Assembly: GCA_023228765.1 (NCBI GenBank)
Contig: JALOAM010000157.1
Location: forward strand, 1-6,993
Reading direction: 5' to 3'
DNA length: 6,993 bases
From: Dehalococcoidia bacterium
Lineage (GTDB): Bacteria; Chloroflexota; Dehalococcoidia; UBA2979
Part shown: in pieces, positions 5,256 through 6,993 of the stretch
How positions within the stretch are numbered: the first letter of the stretch is position 1
Layout of the letters: each line of letters begins with the position of its first letter
Notes under the pieces: generated by a model
Seen by the model: only the letters and a program-made list of their open reading frames with translations
Databases searched by the model: none
Told to the model about the DNA's origin: nothing
Position numbers and translations under genes: made by a program

Positions 5256-6494
5256 ATGGCCGGCAACACACCCACCACGGTGGACTTCCGCCGCTACCCC
5301 GGCCTCGGTGAGCCCTCCTCACCGGCGCTGGGCGAACGCGTGCCCCTCGAGGGCTTCGACGTCACGATGCGCATGATCCGTGCGGAGGATCTCTCGGACC
5401 GGGAGATCGCCGCCACCCTGGATCTGCTGCGGGAGGCGTTCAACGGCGGTCCCGGCTGGTTCGCCCTCCCGGTGTCGGAGGCCGACCACCTGCGGTGGAA
5501 GGTGTGTGAGTTCCCGTACGGCGCGCGCGCCTACTTCGTGGAGCACGGCGCGCGCATCGTGGGGTTCGGCGTGCGGATGGACCGCCGCTGGATCGTCCGA
5601 GGTGACCGCCGGCTGGGACGCGATGGCGTCGAGGCCGCCCTCCACCCCGAGTTCCAGGGCTCCGGCCTCTACGGAAAGCGTCGTGACCTCCTCGACCGGT
5701 ACGAGGACCGCTCCGACTTCAGTCTCAGCTTCGGCTCGCATCCAGCGACGCTGCACGCTCGTATCGCGCGCGGCACCCGTCCCGTTGCGAACCCCCTCGA
5801 CAACCTCGTGCGTCCGCTCGACCTCGGGAAGTACGCACGCTCGTCGAGGGCGGCCCGGTCGAGCGGCAGCCGTACGCGGATCGCTCTCGAAGGGCGGCGG
5901 CGGGTTCCGAAGCCCGCGTTCGCGCGGCAGCTCGCCTGGCGCGCACGCCTCCTCCGCCAGCGGTGGCGCTACCCACCGCTGGAGCACGGCCATCGAGACT
6001 GGACGGTCCGCACCGTCTCGCAGTTCGACGCTCGGATCGAGCCGTTCTTCGAACGTGCCGCCCGCCCCTTCGCCCTCATCCAGGAGCGCACACAGCGCTG
6101 GCTCAACTGGCGCTACACGGATCGCCGCGCCGGCCCCTTCACGATCCGCCTCGCCGAGGTCGGCGACGAGATCGTGGGCTACGCCGTGTTCCGCGCCACC
6201 GCCAGGAGCGCGGAGCTCGCGGACCTCCTCGTCCTGCCGGACCGCGAGGACGTCGCCCACGGCCTCATCCAGGACGCCCTCGAACGCGCGCGCATGGCCG
6301 GGTCGCCGGCCATGCGGTCGTGGATGATGGAGCACCACCCGTACCACCGCCTGTTGCTGCACAGCGGGTTCCTCCCGGTGCGCCGGATCGTCATCCTCGG
6401 CTTCAAGGAGCGCAGCAACCCCCGCGACTTCGGCTTCATCGACGATCCGCACGCTCGCATCCACCTGATGCTGGGCGACACCGACCACATCTGA
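5256..6494 (+). CDS. tandem-GNAT-type acyltransferase-like protein
   Basis: The 412-residue product shows two GNAT-like halves joined by an Arg-rich linker. The first half (about 36-190) has RMIRAEDLSDREIAATLDLL (39-58), the strands RAYFVEHGARIVGFGVRM (91-108) and an acetyl-CoA-loop-like motif HPEFQGSGLYGKRRDLL (130-146), followed by FSLSFGSHPATLHARIARG (155-173). The second half (about 250-412) has QRWLNWRYTDR (280-290), EIVGYAVFR (305-313), AELADLLVLPDREDVAHGL (319-337) and HPYHRLLLHSGFLPV (361-375), ending in LMLGDTDHI. GNAT enzymes transfer acyl groups from CoA to amines; here the acceptor is unknown. The linker (about 196-238) is strikingly basic. The start is set by GGGAG before ATG 5256; TTG 5208 would add 16 residues. 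It seems to be a single-gene unit, with 145 bp between the HTH gene's stop and this start and a strong hairpin terminator 34 bp after its stop. Confidence 0.82.
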   Translation: MAGNTPTTVDFRRYPGLGEPSSPALGERVPLEGFDVTMRMIRAEDLSDREIAATLDLLREAFNGGPGWFALPVSEADHLRWKVCEFPYGARAYFVEHGARIVGFGVRMDRRWIVRGDRRLGRDGVEAALHPEFQGSGLYGKRRDLLDRYEDRSDFSLSFGSHPATLHARIARGTRPVANPLDNLVRPLDLGKYARSSRAARSSGSRTRIALEGRRRVPKPAFARQLAWRARLLRQRWRYPPLEHGHRDWTVRTVSQFDARIEPFFERAARPFALIQERTQRWLNWRYTDRRAGPFTIRLAEVGDEIVGYAVFRATARSAELADLLVLPDREDVAHGLIQDALERARMAGSPAMRSWMMEHHPYHRLLLHSGFLPVRRIVILGFKERSNPRDFGFIDDPHARIHLMLGDTDHI

Positions 6495-6528
6495 CCGTCC
6501 TCCAGGCGGCGCGTCCCAGGGGAGCCGC

Positions 6529-6560
6529 GAGGCGGGCCGTATGGCCCGCCTCTTCGTTCG
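6529..6560 (+). terminator. intrinsic-type terminator of the GNAT gene
   Basis: GAGGCGGGCC (6529-6538) and GGCCCGCCTC (6543-6552) form a perfect 10-bp stem with the tetraloop GTAT. It is followed by TTCGTTCG, a broken T-tract typical of high-GC genomes. It lies 34 bp after the GNAT stop codon. On the opposite strand the flanking sequence (CGCGGCTCC) is not T-rich, so it should act mainly on rightward transcripts. Confidence 0.75.
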
Positions 6561-6566
6561 TCCCCG

Positions 6567-6609
6567 ACTCCGACCCCCTCGCCCGCGAAGCGGGAGAGGG
6601 GGTCGGAGT
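6567..6609. repeat. REP-like palindrome, copy A
   Basis: The arms 6567-6586 and 6590-6609 pair over 20 positions with one mismatch (G6581 against A6595) around the 3-nt loop GAA. The core is CCCTCGCCCGC...GCGGGAGAGGG. The right arm and its flank (6591-6614) match 21 of 24 bases of copy B (6749-6772) in the same orientation. The shape, GC-rich core and position between convergent genes fit a dispersed intergenic REP/BIME-type element, which could also act as a second, bidirectional hairpin terminator. Genome-wide copy number cannot be seen here. Confidence 0.65.
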
Positions 6610-6720
6610 GAGGGTCTGCTCCGAGGGACGGTGGAGGCGTCGAGACACGTGCGGGGAGACGGACATAGCGTCGTTGGTTCGCCGAGTAGCCACTCCTGGA
6701 GGATCGAACACTGTTGTTTG

Positions 6721-6772
6721 CCCTCACCCCCACCCTCTCCCGCCGAGCCGGGAGAGGGGGTCAGAGTGGGAG
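6721..6772. repeat. REP-like palindrome, copy B (degenerate arms)
   Basis: The core CCCTCTCCCG (6733-6742) pairs perfectly with CGGGAGAGGG (6749-6758) over 10 bp with a 6-nt loop. Beyond this the arms (CCCTCACCCCCA on the left, GGTCAGAGTGGGAGGG on the right) pair only with gaps. It shares CCCTCxCCCGC and the right flank CGGGAGAGGGGGTCxGAGTG with copy A, so the two are copies of one family, this one less symmetrical. Confidence 0.6.
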
Positions 6773-6782
6773 GGAGAGGGGG
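6756..6782 (+). other. G-quadruplex-capable G-run cluster
   Basis: Four G-runs occur with loops of 7, 1 and 3 nt: GGGGG (6756-6760), GGG (6768-6770), GGG (6772-6774) and GGGGG (6778-6782). This satisfies the usual G3+N1-7 quadruplex pattern on the plus strand. A further GGGAGGGAGGG cluster follows at 6799-6809. It starts within the right arm of palindrome B, so hairpin and quadruplex would compete. Formation in the cell is untested. Confidence 0.45.
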
Positions 6783-6863
6783 CGGAGGAGACGGCCGAGG
6801 GAGGGAGGGCGTGAACGCAGCGACGGAGGGCGGACGGAGGCTCGGGGGTGCGGCGGAGCTGGC

Positions 6864-6993
6864 CTACTCCGTCGCGAGTCCCGGCGCGAACGCGCCCAGC
6901 GCCTCGTCCTCCTCGGCGGTGTCCGCGAACTGCTCGCGGTAGAGGGCGGCGTAGAGGCTGTCCGCGACGAGGAGGTCGTCGTGGCGGCCGCGT
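6864..6993 (-). CDS. ABC exporter ATP-binding/permease subunit, C-terminal end only
   Basis: On the minus strand, 42 residues plus a TAG stop (6864-6866) enter from the right edge. They begin RGRHDDLLVADSLYAALYRE and continue QFADTAEEDEALGAFAPGLA before the final TE. The pattern G-x-H-x-x-L...x-L-Y-x-x-L-Y-x-x-Q-F is the characteristic tail of ABC exporter nucleotide-binding domains, after the H-loop, followed by a short acidic extension. Such proteins are usually about 600 residues, with a six-helix membrane domain fused to the ATPase, and work as homo- or heterodimers exporting lipids, drugs or peptides. Walker motifs and the membrane domain lie outside the window, so substrate and completeness cannot be judged. 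It converges with the GNAT gene. Confidence 0.8.
   Translation of the reverse strand, partial: RGRHDDLLVADSLYAALYREQFADTAEEDEALGAFAPGLATE

Larger units (their letters stand above)
6495..6863. other. 369-bp convergent intergenic region with terminator and palindromes
   Basis: This stretch separates the rightward GNAT gene from the leftward ABC transporter gene. It contains a hairpin terminator, two REP-like palindromes and a G-rich tract, listed separately. Frames open across it give low-complexity Arg/Gly/Pro-rich products with no recognisable domain, so I call no gene. Between the palindromes (6615-6720) I see nothing recognisable. Confidence 0.75.

Noticed and set aside
5319..6488. Long minus-strand ORF (389 codons) opposite the GNAT gene
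   Set aside because: Same shadow effect; the plus strand carries recognisable GNAT motifs.
6541..6942. Plus-strand 133-codon ORF at the right end
   Set aside because: It runs through the terminator and palindromes and into the antisense of the ABC transporter tail; the product is Gly/Arg low complexity.

Overview
This is a GC-rich bacterial chromosomal window with strong G/C preference at third codon positions. It holds six protein-coding genes, two of them cut by the window ends, plus one tRNA gene. No phage, transposase, integrase or CRISPR sequence is visible. The gene styles (GAF sensor, cupin-AraC regulator, small excisionase-like HTH protein, tandem-GNAT protein, ABC exporter) and the CCCTCxCCCGC palindromes would suit a Chloroflexota (Thermomicrobia/Dehalococcoidia-like) or similar high-GC lineage. 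That placement is an impression, not something the window proves.

Left part (1-1754): the N-terminus of a GAF-domain signalling protein runs leftward out of the window. Its roughly 250-bp upstream region carries a 10-bp GC-rich hairpin and a set of GATCGCA repeats. Upstream of that, also on the minus strand, is a complete cupin-type AraC-family regulator (675-1658). It diverges from an acyl-CoA-dehydrogenase-superfamily flavoprotein (1755-2930). The 96 bp between them hold a CGGTCAAA direct repeat with a 21-bp period, as expected of an AraC-family operator, and a 12-bp palindrome. The likely logic is a ligand-responsive regulator controlling the divergent flavoenzyme and itself.

Middle (3004-5110): a tRNA-Lys(UUU) gene with encoded CCA lies 27 bp ahead of a YbaL/KefB-type CPA2 cation:proton antiporter with a C-terminal NAD-binding RCK domain. 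The antiporter's 3' end overlaps by 32 bp an 88-codon excisionase/MerR-like HTH protein, so the two are probably co-expressed.

Right part (5256-6993): a two-module GNAT-type acyltransferase-like protein is followed by a clear GC hairpin terminator. Next come two related REP-like palindromes and a G-quadruplex-capable purine tract. The last 43 codons of a convergent ABC exporter subunit enter from the right edge.

I see no convincing undescribed multi-gene system. The most informative observations are the 21-bp-phased repeat between the divergent regulator and flavoenzyme, the missing catalytic glutamate in that flavoenzyme, and the paired palindromes in the convergent intergenic region.
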